64,000 nt of DNA, from NCBI RefSeq assembly GCF_900580865.1, contig NZ_UTBZ01000023.1, positions 1 to 64,000 of the forward strand, in the 5' to 3' direction. The notes below the pieces were generated by a model that worked only from the letters and a program-made list of their open reading frames with translations, was not told the origin of the DNA and did not search any database. The position numbers were made by a program, and so were the translations under genes. Below, piece after piece: positions 52,472 through 60,011 of this stretch (within the stretch, counting starts at the first letter, position 1; the number at the start of each line of letters is the position of its first letter). The DNA comes from Pseudomonas viridiflava. GTDB lineage: Bacteria; Pseudomonadota; Gammaproteobacteria; Pseudomonadales; Pseudomonadaceae.

Positions 52472-53173
52472 ATGAACACGATCGTCGCTCCAAGCAATAC
52501 GGTCACCATGTCGAGTCGGGAAATAGCCGAACTCACCGGCAAGCAGCACAAGGATGTCATTCGTGACATTCGAGTGATGCAAAAGGCGTTGTCTGAGGAT
52601 GGCGCAGATCTGCGCCATCTAATTGAGTCGAAGGACGCCCGGCATTACACCGCGGAGTTCCACCTCGACCGCGTACTGACTGAAACATTGCTGACCGGCT
52701 ACAGCATCCCGCTCCGGCATCGTGTCGTGACACGCTTGGCGGAACTCGAAAACGTGTCGCGACATGTAGTAATACCGCAAACCCTTCCCGATGCACTTCG
52801 TCTCGCCGCAGATCTCGCGGACAAGAATGGCGAACTCCAGCGTGTCATTGAAAAACAAGCACCCAAGGTTGCGGCGATCACTCGCTTGGCAGCTGCTGGT
52901 GGGGCGATCTGCATCACCGACGCAGCCAAACAGCTTGGGATTGCCCCGGCCCGCTTGTTCTCCTGGCTTGAGCAGCATCGTTGGATATTCCGGCGTCACG
53001 GCTGCAAGCGTTGGGTTGCCTATCAGCCCCGCATTACTTCCGGACACATGACTCACAAAGTGACTGCGCTCAAGCCAGATCCAGAGACCGGTATTGAGCG
53101 CGCTGCCTTCGACCCGATGGTCACCCCCAAAGGCCTAACACGCCTTGCTGAACTTCTGCAGGAGGCCGCGTAA
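52472..53173 (+). CDS. Rha/KilAC-domain antirepressor
   Basis: A 233-residue protein. The N-terminal Rha-type domain is SREIAELTGKQHKDVIRDIR, with YTAEFHLDRVLTETLLTGYS. The C-terminal KilAC-like domain (AKQLGIAPARLFSWLEQHRW, then IFRRHGCKRWVAYQPR) binds DNA. In phages such proteins act as antirepressors or modulate host functions at induction. Its last codon overlaps the start of the replication gene at 53173, so they are coupled. Confidence 0.8.
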   Translation: MNTIVAPSNTVTMSSREIAELTGKQHKDVIRDIRVMQKALSEDGADLRHLIESKDARHYTAEFHLDRVLTETLLTGYSIPLRHRVVTRLAELENVSRHVVIPQTLPDALRLAADLADKNGELQRVIEKQAPKVAAITRLAAAGGAICITDAAKQLGIAPARLFSWLEQHRWIFRRHGCKRWVAYQPRITSGHMTHKVTALKPDPETGIERAAFDPMVTPKGLTRLAELLQEAA

Positions 53174-53922
53174 TGGCCGGCGACTGGATCAAATTCGAAC
53201 TCACCACATTGGACAAGCCCGAGGTTTGCCAGATCGCTGACCTGGCTGACATCGATCCTGACGCTGTCGTCGGCAAACTGATGCGCGTTTGGGGCTGGTT
53301 CGATCAACAGACCGAAAGCGGTAACGCTCCTAGCGTTAGTAAAAAGTTACTGGATCGTTTGGTCGGCGTTATCGGTTTCTGTGAACACATGAAATCTGTC
53401 GCGTGGATGATTGAGGCTGATGGCGTTATCAGCCTCCCGCACTTTGACCGTCACAACGGCAAGACCGCCAAAAACAGGCTTCTCACGGCAAAGCGCGTAG
53501 CAAACCACAAAGCCGGTAACGCAAAAGGTAACGCTGCCAGCGTTAGCAATGCGTTACCTAAAGAAGATGTAGAGAAGAATAAAGAACCTCTCTCTGTGCG
53601 CGACTCCGTTGACCCTCGTATGCCAAGCGAGATGACCCTCGACTGGGCGCCCGACGCGAAACTGCTGAAGACCTATGCCACTCACTCCGGGGTGGTATTG
53701 ACCTTGTTTACCGATGAGGTGCGCCGCGCATTCACCGCTCACTACGAACCTCGCGGGCAGGTGAATACCCAGGCCGAATGGGTGCAGATGCTGGTCAAGT
53801 GGGTTGTGAACGACAAGGCCCGCTCAGCGGCTTCGAACGTCACACAGTTCAAACCGAAGGCCGCACCCACCTCAGATTTCGATGATAGCGATACCGACTG
53901 GCCGAACGGGGTGACGTCATGA
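53173..53922 (+). CDS. phage replication initiator (O-like, with DnaT-like domain)
   Basis: A 249-residue protein. Residues 1-100 have a winged-HTH-like region (FELTTLDKPEVCQIADLADI, then VGKLMRVWGWFDQQTESG). A low-complexity basic linker follows (about 105-130), then a C-terminal DnaT-like ssDNA-binding region (MTLDWAPDAKLLKTYATHSG, then RGQVNTQAEWVQMLVKWVVN). The coding sequence contains palindromic repeats (53322-53338 and 53515-53558) that may be the replication origin, as in lambda O. The next gene is a P-like loader overlapping by 4 nt. Confidence 0.78.
   Translation: MAGDWIKFELTTLDKPEVCQIADLADIDPDAVVGKLMRVWGWFDQQTESGNAPSVSKKLLDRLVGVIGFCEHMKSVAWMIEADGVISLPHFDRHNGKTAKNRLLTAKRVANHKAGNAKGNAASVSNALPKEDVEKNKEPLSVRDSVDPRMPSEMTLDWAPDAKLLKTYATHSGVVLTLFTDEVRRAFTAHYEPRGQVNTQAEWVQMLVKWVVNDKARSAASNVTQFKPKAAPTSDFDDSDTDWPNGVTS
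53322..53338. promoter_or_regulatory. iteron-like palindrome, candidate origin element 1
   Basis: TAACGCT-CCT(N)-AGCGTTA palindrome at 53322-53338 inside the O-like gene. The same palindrome with another spacer occurs at 53529-53545. Confidence 0.45.
53515..53558. promoter_or_regulatory. iteron-like palindromes, candidate replication origin
   Basis: GGTAACGC (53515), TAACGCT-GCC-AGCGTTA (53529-53545) and GCGTTACC (53551) make a nested inverted array within 44 bp. It lies in the segment that encodes the low-complexity linker, as the lambda origin lies inside gene O. Inferred origin. Confidence 0.5.
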
Positions 53923-54602
53923 AGACTGTTTCTGTGATCGCCCAAAACCTTTGGACCAAAGCTCAGTCCGGCGAGATCATCGCATCGGGGGATGCGGCTC
54001 CGGTAGTTAGTGAAGCCAACAATACGCTGGTGACCGCCATCAACGAGTTGTTCAAAGAGCTGCGCTCCATCCGCTCGGCGTGGCGCCAAGCATGGCCGGA
54101 CAAGGAAACCTATCAGGCTTCGAAACGTCAGTGGTTTCAGGCTTTTCTCGAGGAAGGTATCTGTACGCAGGGGCAGATCGATTTTGGCATGGCCCAGGTG
54201 CGCAAGCAGCCCGGTGATTTCATCCCAAGCCCCGGGCAGTTCATCGAGTGGTGCAAGCCGACCCCTGAAATGCTTGGTCTGCCACCGCTTGCCGCAGCAC
54301 ACCGGGAAGCGTGCCGCAACGCTCACCCAGGCATGGCCGGGCAGGGCAAGTGGTCGCATGACGCGGTATGGCACACGGCCAAGGAGTGCGGTTTCGAAAG
54401 CCTGAACAAATTGGACACTTCCCTGAGCCTGAAGCTGTTTGAGCGTAACTACACCATAACCATTCGCCGCCTGTTGGCCGGTCTTCCGCTTCAGCCAATG
54501 CCAAAAGCACTGCCGCCGCGCACCGCTGCGAAGGCGACGCCTGAAGTCGGCCTGGGCGCTATTGCTCAGCTTCGCGCAACGCTGGGAGGTGCCCGTGGGT
54601 AA
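53919..54602 (+). CDS. phage replication protein P-like (helicase loader)
   Basis: A 227-residue protein of the lambda P family. The N-terminal helical domain is followed by VTAINELFKELRSIRSAWRQ, the conserved core KRQWFQAFLEEGICTQGQID and RKQPGDFIPSPGQFIEWCKP, and a helical C-terminus. Such proteins carry host DnaB helicase to the phage origin. The ATG overlaps the stop of the O-like gene (53919-53922). The final codons overlap the start of a small gene at 54595. Confidence 0.85.
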   Translation: MKTVSVIAQNLWTKAQSGEIIASGDAAPVVSEANNTLVTAINELFKELRSIRSAWRQAWPDKETYQASKRQWFQAFLEEGICTQGQIDFGMAQVRKQPGDFIPSPGQFIEWCKPTPEMLGLPPLAAAHREACRNAHPGMAGQGKWSHDAVWHTAKECGFESLNKLDTSLSLKLFERNYTITIRRLLAGLPLQPMPKALPPRTAAKATPEVGLGAIAQLRATLGGARG

Positions 54603-54804
54603 TCCTCATCTCGTGACCACAGACCCAGCTGATTACCGTTTCGCAGTGCACTGCTGTAGCTACAAGTGGGAACTCACCGACAAGCCCGATCGAGCCGTCG
54701 CCTTGTTCGAACACTCGTCGGCCGCTTTGAAGTTCGGTCAGGTGATGTGGCCATCGACCTACGAGGTGATCGACCGCATCACCGGGGAGCGGGTATGCGC
54801 GTGA
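54595..54804 (+). CDS. small phage protein of the replication module
   Basis: A 69-residue protein beginning with GTG (MGNPHLVTTDPADYRFAVHC), overlapping the stop of the P-like gene by 8 nt. GGGAGG lies 6 nt upstream. Its stop overlaps the start of the next gene. Contains DKPDRAVALFEHSSAALKFG; no known domain. Confidence 0.6.
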   Translation: MGNPHLVTTDPADYRFAVHCCSYKWELTDKPDRAVALFEHSSAALKFGQVMWPSTYEVIDRITGERVCA

Positions 54805-55097
54805 CCTCGAAGAAACTCCGCGCCTCGGCGAACGGCCAGGACTGCACGCTGCGCCTGCCCGGCGTCTGCAACCACAACCCGGAAACCACTGTGCTCGCGC
54901 ATTTGCCTTGCGGGCAGAAGGGTATTGGCATGAAGGGCTTCGACACTGTCGCCATTTACGCGTGCAGCGCGTGCCACGACGTGATCGACGGCCGTGCCGC
55001 CGGCGACATTGATTGGCAGGACATGCCACGCGCCATCGCCGAAACCCATGAAGCCTTGATCAGGGCTGGAATTCTCACCGTGAAGGGGGCCGCATGA
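54795..55097 (+). CDS. DUF1364 (YbcO-like) phage nuclease
   Basis: A 100-residue protein of the YbcO/DUF1364 family. The core SANGQDCTLRLPGVCNHNPE, the Cys/His set in AHLPCGQKGIGMKG and IYACSACHDVIDGR (zinc-binding and HNH-like His) match the family. It is probably a Zn-dependent endonuclease of phage recombination. Starts inside the end of the preceding gene and ends by ATGA overlap with the next. Confidence 0.85.
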   Translation: MRVTSKKLRASANGQDCTLRLPGVCNHNPETTVLAHLPCGQKGIGMKGFDTVAIYACSACHDVIDGRAAGDIDWQDMPRAIAETHEALIRAGILTVKGAA

Positions 55098-55225
55098 TCG
55101 CTTTTCTGGATAGCAATCTTGTTCACTTTTATTTCGGCTCCATGCTGATCGTTTTCGGTTGGGCACTCTGGGGCATCCGCCGTTTCACTCGCCGCATGCG
55201 GATTGTGCGGGGTGAGCGCGGATGA
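55094..55225 (+). CDS. 43-residue membrane mini-protein, coupled on both sides
   Basis: ATG at 55094 gives 43 codons beginning MIAFLDSNLVHFYFGSMLIV: one membrane helix (SMLIVFGWALWGI) followed by a strongly basic tail (RRFTRRMRIVRGERG). Start overlaps the DUF1364 stop by ATGA, and stop overlaps the VRR-NUC start by ATGA (55222-55225). Membrane helix plus basic tail suggests an inner-membrane protein. Function unknown. Confidence 0.5.
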   Translation: MIAFLDSNLVHFYFGSMLIVFGWALWGIRRFTRRMRIVRGERG

Positions 55226-55653
55226 AGGCCTTCACTCCGAAGCTGTTCAAGCCGAAGTCCGGCCGAGCCAAGCCAGTCGACAGGGAAGGGCTTGAGCAGG
55301 CCGCGCTGATCCGTGAGCTTGAGCTGTGTTACCCGGCGGTGTTCGACCTGATCTATCACGTTCCAAACGGGGGCCACCGGGTGAAGGCAGTCGCCGCGAA
55401 GCTGAAAGCCCAGGGCGTGAAGGCTGGTATCCCCGATCTGGTGCTGAGCATGGCCCGCGGCGGCTACTTCGGCCTGTACATCGAATTCAAGGCTACACCA
55501 CCGAACGATGCGGCAGTTTCGGCCAACCAGCAGGAGCGCCTGCGCAAGCTGAACGATCAGGGTTATCTGGCGATCGTCTGCCGTGGGCACTTCGACGCGC
55601 TGGAGCAGATCCGCGCCTACCTTCGACTCGCTCCTACAGTGGTGGCTGCATGA
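55222..55653 (+). CDS. VRR-NUC domain nuclease
   Basis: A 143-residue protein with a VRR-NUC (PD-(D/E)XK) fold. The helix EQAALIRELELCYPAVFDLI is followed by YHVPNGGHRVKAVAAKLKAQ, GVKAGIPDLVLSMARGGYFG with the active-site Asp, and LYIEFKATPPNDA with the E-x-K pair, then LNDQGYLAIVCRGHFDALEQ. Phage enzymes of this group probably resolve DNA junctions. The end overlaps the next gene by ATGA. Confidence 0.85.
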   Translation: MKAFTPKLFKPKSGRAKPVDREGLEQAALIRELELCYPAVFDLIYHVPNGGHRVKAVAAKLKAQGVKAGIPDLVLSMARGGYFGLYIEFKATPPNDAAVSANQQERLRKLNDQGYLAIVCRGHFDALEQIRAYLRLAPTVVAA

Positions 55654-56933
55654 CTCAAGCAAAAACGCTGACCGTCAACCTTTCCGATGCCGAGATTCGC
55701 CGGAATGCCGCCAGTGAGGTGCGCGACCTGCGTGACGCCCGTGAGCCGGCATTCCGGTTCCGATACAAAAAGGATCGAACCAGGGGTTCTTGGTACTTGG
55801 TGTTGGGTAGTGATTGGAACAAGATCGCCAATTTCCCTGACCTGAACACCAAACAGATACTCGCCGCGCTGCCTTCAGTTCGTGCCCGACTGGTCACCGA
55901 GCCCGAGGCGGGCACCGCGATAGGGACGTGGTCGACCGTTGGTGAGTTGCTATCGTGGTTCGACGACCGTATGGGTCGTGACCGCAATCTTTCCGTAAAG
56001 CGCAAGACCACTGCGCGATCAGTTATGAGCAAACACCTTCGCCCGCGTCTTGGCGACCTCCTGCTGTCCAGCGTGAACAAGTCCGAGATCGATCAGCGGC
56101 TGATGTGGCCATTGCAGGCCGAATTATCGCTCGAGTACCTGCGACTGATCTTCCGTCTGCTGGTGCTGGCCTTCCGTCAGGCTGCGCGACTCGGTTTGAT
56201 CGAAACCAACCCTATGAACGCTATTCGCTTCAGCGACTTCTCCAAAACGAAGATCAAACCCAAGGCTGCGCGGCTGCGTGACGTCCAGGTCGAGGGAGTG
56301 CTAACCGGGTTGGCGATCAAGTTCGGTTCGGCGCCGGCGGATGCGATGTTGGCCCTGATGATGTTGTGCCACGGCTCGCGCGCTGGTGAAACGCGTATGG
56401 CTGAGTGGTCTGACTTCAGTTTCGAAGAGCGTCAGTGGCACATCCCAGCTGAACACACGAAGACTCGGTGCCAATTGACCCTGCCGCTCACTGAGCAGGT
56501 TTGCGCCTTGTTGAAGCGTTACCACGCTGCGCAGGCTGCCACCGGCTACCAAGGCAAATATCTGTTCCCTTCGCGAGGCGGCAAGCCACTGACCGATAGC
56601 CAAGCCTGCGCCGTATTCACTCGACTGGCACAGGGTGAGTGGACGAGCCACGACCTGCGCAAGGTTGCCCGAACTGGCTGGGTGGATCTGGGTGTGGACT
56701 TCCTCATTGGCGAGCTGCTGTTGAACCATGCGATGGGTCACAACGTGCAGGCCTACATCCACACTTGGGTCGAGGCGGGTAAGCGTGAGGCGCTGGAGAA
56801 GTGGCACGAATGGTTAGATGGGCGTGGGTTCAGTGCTATCCACACCATTGCCGAGCCATTACGCGAAGTTTCACGCATTTCGGCAGAGGCCACGGATTGC
56901 GGGGCCTACAGCCAAATCAACGACAAACCATAG
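55650..56933 (+). CDS. second tyrosine recombinase, located in the replication-lysis region
   Basis: A 427-residue tyrosine recombinase with a full catalytic set: Arg in MLCHGSRAGETRMAEW, Lys in HTKTRCQLTLPL, the HxLR motif in TSHDLRKVARTGW, His in LLNHAMGHN, and nucleophilic Tyr in VQAYIHTW. The N-terminus has an arm-binding-like region and a core-binding segment with TARSVMSKHLRPRLGDLL. ATGA overlap with the VRR-NUC gene shows it is part of the phage operon rather than a separate insertion. It is far from the prophage end, so attachment-site integration is not its obvious job. Could act on concatemers, chromosome dimers or an inversion. Confidence 0.82.
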   Translation: MTQAKTLTVNLSDAEIRRNAASEVRDLRDAREPAFRFRYKKDRTRGSWYLVLGSDWNKIANFPDLNTKQILAALPSVRARLVTEPEAGTAIGTWSTVGELLSWFDDRMGRDRNLSVKRKTTARSVMSKHLRPRLGDLLLSSVNKSEIDQRLMWPLQAELSLEYLRLIFRLLVLAFRQAARLGLIETNPMNAIRFSDFSKTKIKPKAARLRDVQVEGVLTGLAIKFGSAPADAMLALMMLCHGSRAGETRMAEWSDFSFEERQWHIPAEHTKTRCQLTLPLTEQVCALLKRYHAAQAATGYQGKYLFPSRGGKPLTDSQACAVFTRLAQGEWTSHDLRKVARTGWVDLGVDFLIGELLLNHAMGHNVQAYIHTWVEAGKREALEKWHEWLDGRGFSAIHTIAEPLREVSRISAEATDCGAYSQINDKP

Positions 56934-56946
56934 GCGAGGTTTAAAA

Positions 56947-57261
56947 ATGGATAAAAAGCAGCATGGCCCCGCCTTTGTGCGCCGCCAGATCCCGCTCACC
57001 GACTGCCCATCCTGTGCCGGGAAGGGGTTGGTCAAGGGCGTGTTTCATCAGCTCGACTGCATCGGTTGCCACGCTTCCGGCTTGGTGCACGCCGAAACAT
57101 TGGAGCCGCTGCCTGTGGATGACCTGGTCGTTCAACTCGGCATGCTGATCCGCCAAGAGCGCTTCGTTGCATCGTTGCCGGTAAAGGTCGACGGGGTCGT
57201 CGCTCAATACCAAGACCTCAACCGTCGCGGGCCTGGTGGCTCGTCTTATAAGGGAGATTGA
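56947..57261 (+). CDS. phage zinc-ribbon-like protein
   Basis: A 104-residue protein with two CxxC-type pairs: TDCPSCAGKGLVKG and LDCIGCHASGLVHA, a DnaJ-like zinc ribbon. The C-terminus is soluble and unassigned. Directly before the Q-type antiterminator gene (3 bp apart), where ribbon proteins are common in Pseudomonas phages. Probably binds DNA or protein. Confidence 0.65.
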   Translation: MDKKQHGPAFVRRQIPLTDCPSCAGKGLVKGVFHQLDCIGCHASGLVHAETLEPLPVDDLVVQLGMLIRQERFVASLPVKVDGVVAQYQDLNRRGPGGSSYKGD

Positions 57262-57264
57262 GCC

Positions 57265-57618
57265 ATGGCCTTCACACCATCATTTAAAGAGCGCACTGCT
57301 GAGGACCTGCTTGAACATTGGGGGCGCTGGGTTGTCCAGGGCTCGGGCGTTTCCTGCTGTGCATCTCGTGAGAACACAATCCTGTCGCCGATGATTACGG
57401 ATGACGACGCGCTGATGATTGACGGACTGATGGGGCGCCTGCTGAAACGCTACCCGGAATGCGGTCAGGTGTTGATGCGCTATTACACCAGTCGTGACAC
57501 ATCGCTGATGGAGGTGGGCAAGAAAATGAAGTTTGGCGAAGAGAAAACGCGCCAGCTCTGGAAGGCGGGTGTTGCGTGGATCGATGGGGCTTTAGATATT
57601 CGTCGCGAAGCCGCTTGA
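57265..57618 (+). CDS. phage antitermination protein Q-like
   Basis: A 117-residue protein of the antiterminator Q (phage 82-like) group: AEDLLEHWGRWVVQGSGVSC, ITDDDALMIDGLMGRLLKRY and VGKKMKFGEEKTRQLWKAGV followed by AWIDGAL are typical. It would let RNA polymerase read through the terminator at 57670 into the lysis and head genes. It sits at the end of the early rightward unit, just before that terminator. Confidence 0.72.
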   Translation: MAFTPSFKERTAEDLLEHWGRWVVQGSGVSCCASRENTILSPMITDDDALMIDGLMGRLLKRYPECGQVLMRYYTSRDTSLMEVGKKMKFGEEKTRQLWKAGVAWIDGALDIRREAA

Positions 57619-57669
57619 CAGGGCCGGGGTCGATCTATAGATTTCAGTTACTTTGCGGTTTTTCCGCGT

Positions 57670-57703
57670 GCAAAGCCCGTCTCCGAGATGGGCTTTTTGC
57701 TTT
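57670..57703 (+). terminator. terminator at the start of the late region
   Basis: AAAGCCC and GGGCTTT form the stem (57671-57697), followed by a T-rich segment. It is placed 50 bp after the Q-like gene, the layout expected for a Q-dependent late promoter with tR'-type terminator; promoter elements were not fixed. Confidence 0.7.
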
Positions 57704-57819
57704 CTACAGTTCACAGGGCCTCGGCATTTGCCGGGGCTCTTTCGTTTTCGGCTCCACCACACCCATTGCTCCGAGCTGGGAGTGCTGTTGGAGCTGACTT
57801 ATTTCGCACGGTACCGCCA

Positions 57820-58137
57820 ATGACTGAAGTCTCGCGCATTGCAGACAGCACCACATTCAAGGTCGCTGTCCCGATACTGCAAACGATCCTGTCAGCTGGT
57901 GCCATTGGCGCGTTTGTTTATGTTGTTGGCTCACTTGGATCGCTTCAGGTGCAGCTTGCCGCCTACCAAACCAATCAGGCGTTGATCGGTCAGCGGGTCG
58001 ACTCGTTGGAGCGATCAAGGGAGTCGAACGACAAGCTCGTCGACTCCCTTCGCGTCAGTACCCAGCGTCAGGAGTTCAAGATCGACCAGGTAGGGGAGAG
58101 CCTGAAGGCCCTCGTCCAAACAGGTAGACCTAAGTGA
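57820..58137 (+). CDS. phage membrane protein, possible inner-membrane spanin
   Basis: A 105-residue protein with one transmembrane helix (TILSAGAIGAFVYVVGSLG, about 24-42) followed by a long helical, coiled-coil-like domain (NQALIGQRVDSLERSRESND, LVDSLRVSTQRQEFKIDQVG). This topology matches an i-spanin (Rz-like). The next gene is an outer lipoprotein overlapping by GTGA, as expected for Rz1. The start at 57820 is chosen because an upstream ATG falls in the terminator. No strong ribosome site. Confidence 0.5.
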   Translation: MTEVSRIADSTTFKVAVPILQTILSAGAIGAFVYVVGSLGSLQVQLAAYQTNQALIGQRVDSLERSRESNDKLVDSLRVSTQRQEFKIDQVGESLKALVQTGRPK

Positions 58138-58370
58138 ATCGCCTGCTGATCGTCCTCATTCTGCTCACAGGCTGTGCGCATAAGGAAACGATCCGCGAAC
58201 CCCTGAAGGTTCAACGCACAACCGTGTATCGATACGTCAGCGAACAATGTCAGCCAGGCCAAGACGATCGCCTACGTGAGGCACTGAAAAGTGCCAAAGA
58301 GTGGAAACGCTATGCCGAAAGCCTCGAAAAACTGCCAGCAGCGAAGTCGACCCATGAAATTAATCCCTGA
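58134..58370 (+). CDS. phage lipoprotein, possible outer-membrane spanin (Rz1-like)
   Basis: A 78-residue lipoprotein: MNRLLIVLILLTGC with the lipobox LLTGC (Cys 14). The mature part carries a helix rich in charged residues (DRLREALKSAKEWKRYAESL). It begins with GTG at 58134, overlapping the stop of the preceding gene. Size and lipobox fit an o-spanin; no proline-rich linker is seen, so assignment is tentative. Confidence 0.55.
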   Translation: MNRLLIVLILLTGCAHKETIREPLKVQRTTVYRYVSEQCQPGQDDRLREALKSAKEWKRYAESLEKLPAAKSTHEINP

Positions 58371-58587
58371 ATGGCGAAAGGCTTGGCGAATGACCAGTGT
58401 GCAATTGGCGATCGCAGGCGTGGTTCTGAATGCTGCCGCTACCGGCTGGTCATCGTTCCAAGGGTATGTGGACCCAGTGGTCTATGCCGGAGTGAACATG
58501 GTGCTTGGTATCGCCGTTGCAGTGTCCCGAGTGATCAAACAGCAAAACCTACATCAGCCAAGTGATGATCCAGCTCAGCCAGAATAG
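58354..58587 (+). CDS. phage holin
   Basis: A 77-residue protein with two membrane helices: MTSVQLAIAGVVLNAAATGW and PVVYAGVNMVLGIAVAVSRV, basic N-terminus (MKLIPEWRKAW) and polar C-terminus. This matches DUF7940-type phage holins that permeabilise the inner membrane at lysis. Start 58354 overlaps the preceding gene. No endolysin gene was recognised in the visible part of the prophage. Confidence 0.75.
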   Translation: MKLIPEWRKAWRMTSVQLAIAGVVLNAAATGWSSFQGYVDPVVYAGVNMVLGIAVAVSRVIKQQNLHQPSDDPAQPE

Positions 58588-58597
58588 GTGAAGAGCA

Positions 58598-59341
58598 ATG
58601 GTCAAAATCGATGCCAGCACCAATCTGGAAGAGCTGTCGAAAGCGCTGCGCACATTAGGCGCAAAACAGTTGCCTTTTGCATATGCACTGATGGCCACCC
58701 GGCTGGCTGTGTTGGTGAAGAAAGGCGAGCTATCGGTAATGCGGCAGCGCCTGGACCAGCCGACTAATACAACAATGAAAAGCCTCTATGTGAAGGCCGC
58801 CAAGAAGGAAAAGCCCGAGGCGAGGACCTTCTTCAAGGATGCGTGGACCTCTGGCGTTCCCGCTGACACGTATCTTCAACAGGCAGTGAAGGGTGGTCGC
58901 CGACCACACAAACGTTTCGAGAAAGCTCTAATCGCGAAAGGCCTCATGAAGCCAGGTCAGTACGCAATACCGGCACCTTCAGCGCTCAACCAGTTCGGCA
59001 ACGTCCCGCGCGGCACAATCATGAAGATTCTGTCCGGTCTTGGTGCAGCTGAGACAGTCAGTGGTGTGACGGCCAATGCCACGGGCAGCAAGCGCAGCAA
59101 GCGCAAGGGCAACGCGGACAAGTATTTCGCCGGCGATGTCGATGGAACGCAGGGTATCTGGGAGAAGCGGAAGACCGCGTTCGGTGATGCCGTTCGCCCC
59201 GTCTTTGTCTTCAGTGACAGCGAGCCGGGGTATCGAGTGATCATTCCGTTCTACAAGATCGCAGACAACATCGTGAAGGCGAACCGAGAGCGAGAGTTTG
59301 CCAGCGCGATGGATCAGGCGCTGTCGTCAGCCCGGGGCTGA
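58598..59341 (+). CDS. phage conserved protein before the terminase genes
   Basis: A 247-residue protein (MVKIDASTNLEELSKALRTL). Helical N-terminus, then strand-rich KYFAGDVDGTQGIWEKRKTA and DAVRPVFVFSDSEPGYRVII, with basic segments (GSKRSKRKG). No catalytic motif recognised. Located between the holin and the packaging genes. The C-terminal half resembles a head-tail connector or minor tail protein in style, but I could not place it. Confidence 0.55.
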   Translation: MVKIDASTNLEELSKALRTLGAKQLPFAYALMATRLAVLVKKGELSVMRQRLDQPTNTTMKSLYVKAAKKEKPEARTFFKDAWTSGVPADTYLQQAVKGGRRPHKRFEKALIAKGLMKPGQYAIPAPSALNQFGNVPRGTIMKILSGLGAAETVSGVTANATGSKRSKRKGNADKYFAGDVDGTQGIWEKRKTAFGDAVRPVFVFSDSEPGYRVIIPFYKIADNIVKANREREFASAMDQALSSARG

Positions 59342-59344
59342 CCG

Positions 59345-59430
59345 ACAGGGCAGGGGGGGTACCCCCCTTTGGGTCCTTCCCGGGCCCCCAACCCCATGCG
59401 GGTAATTCGGGCCCCGCGCGCCAAACATGT
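59345..59430. other. candidate cos (packaging) region
   Basis: A GC-rich stretch just upstream of terS. GGGGGGTACCCCCC at 59354-59367 is a 14-bp perfect palindrome; it is followed by TTCCCGGGCCCCC and CGGGCCCCGCGCGCC. Cohesive-end phages with gpA-type terminase usually carry cos in this position. The cut site cannot be read from one integrated copy. Confidence 0.5.
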
Positions 59431-59465
59431 ATGACCTTTTTTCCACGGTTGGTTGTTGTGTAGTC

Positions 59466-60011
59466 ATGGCCAAAAACGAAACAACCAAACAGCGCGGCTG
59501 GTTGAACAAATCCGAGATGGCTTCGAGCCTCGGGATTTCGCCGCAAGCCTTTGAAAAATGGGGAGTTACGCCTGTCGCCCGCATGGGCCGAGAGGCGTTC
59601 TATACCGTGCAGAACGTGGTCGAAAACCGCGTTGATCACGCACAGCGGAAACAACAACCTGGGGGTGATGGACCGGAAGGTCTTGATCCGTGGGCCGAAC
59701 AAAAACTCGTGCAAGAGCGCTTGCGGTTGACCATTGCCCAAGCGGACGCGCAGGAGAAGAAAAACCAAGTCGCCGACAAGCTGTTGGTGCCGGTGTCCTT
59801 TTCTACATTCGCCCTGGAAAAAATCTCATCCAAGATTGGTTCAAAGCTCGAGACAGTTGGCAAGACGGTGAGTCGCCGTCATCCGGAAATTGATCCTCGG
59901 ATACTAGAAACCATGGAGCGGGAGATCGCCCTGGCTCGCAATATCGCCGCACAGTTCGGCGACGAACTACCGGGATTCCTTGATGAGTATCTTGCAACCA
60001 TGGATTCATGA
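59466..60011 (+). CDS. terminase small subunit (DUF1441-like)
   Basis: A 181-residue protein. An HTH for DNA binding is visible at the N-terminus (GWLNKSEMASSLGISPQAFEKWGV, split), followed by a long helical region (LVQERLRLTIAQADAQEKKN) and an LARNIAAQFGDELPGFLDEY tail. It matches the DUF1441/terminase small-subunit group. Such proteins recognise cos and hand the DNA to the large subunit. It overlaps the next gene by 29 nt. Confidence 0.8.
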   Translation: MAKNETTKQRGWLNKSEMASSLGISPQAFEKWGVTPVARMGREAFYTVQNVVENRVDHAQRKQQPGGDGPEGLDPWAEQKLVQERLRLTIAQADAQEKKNQVADKLLVPVSFSTFALEKISSKIGSKLETVGKTVSRRHPEIDPRILETMEREIALARNIAAQFGDELPGFLDEYLATMDS

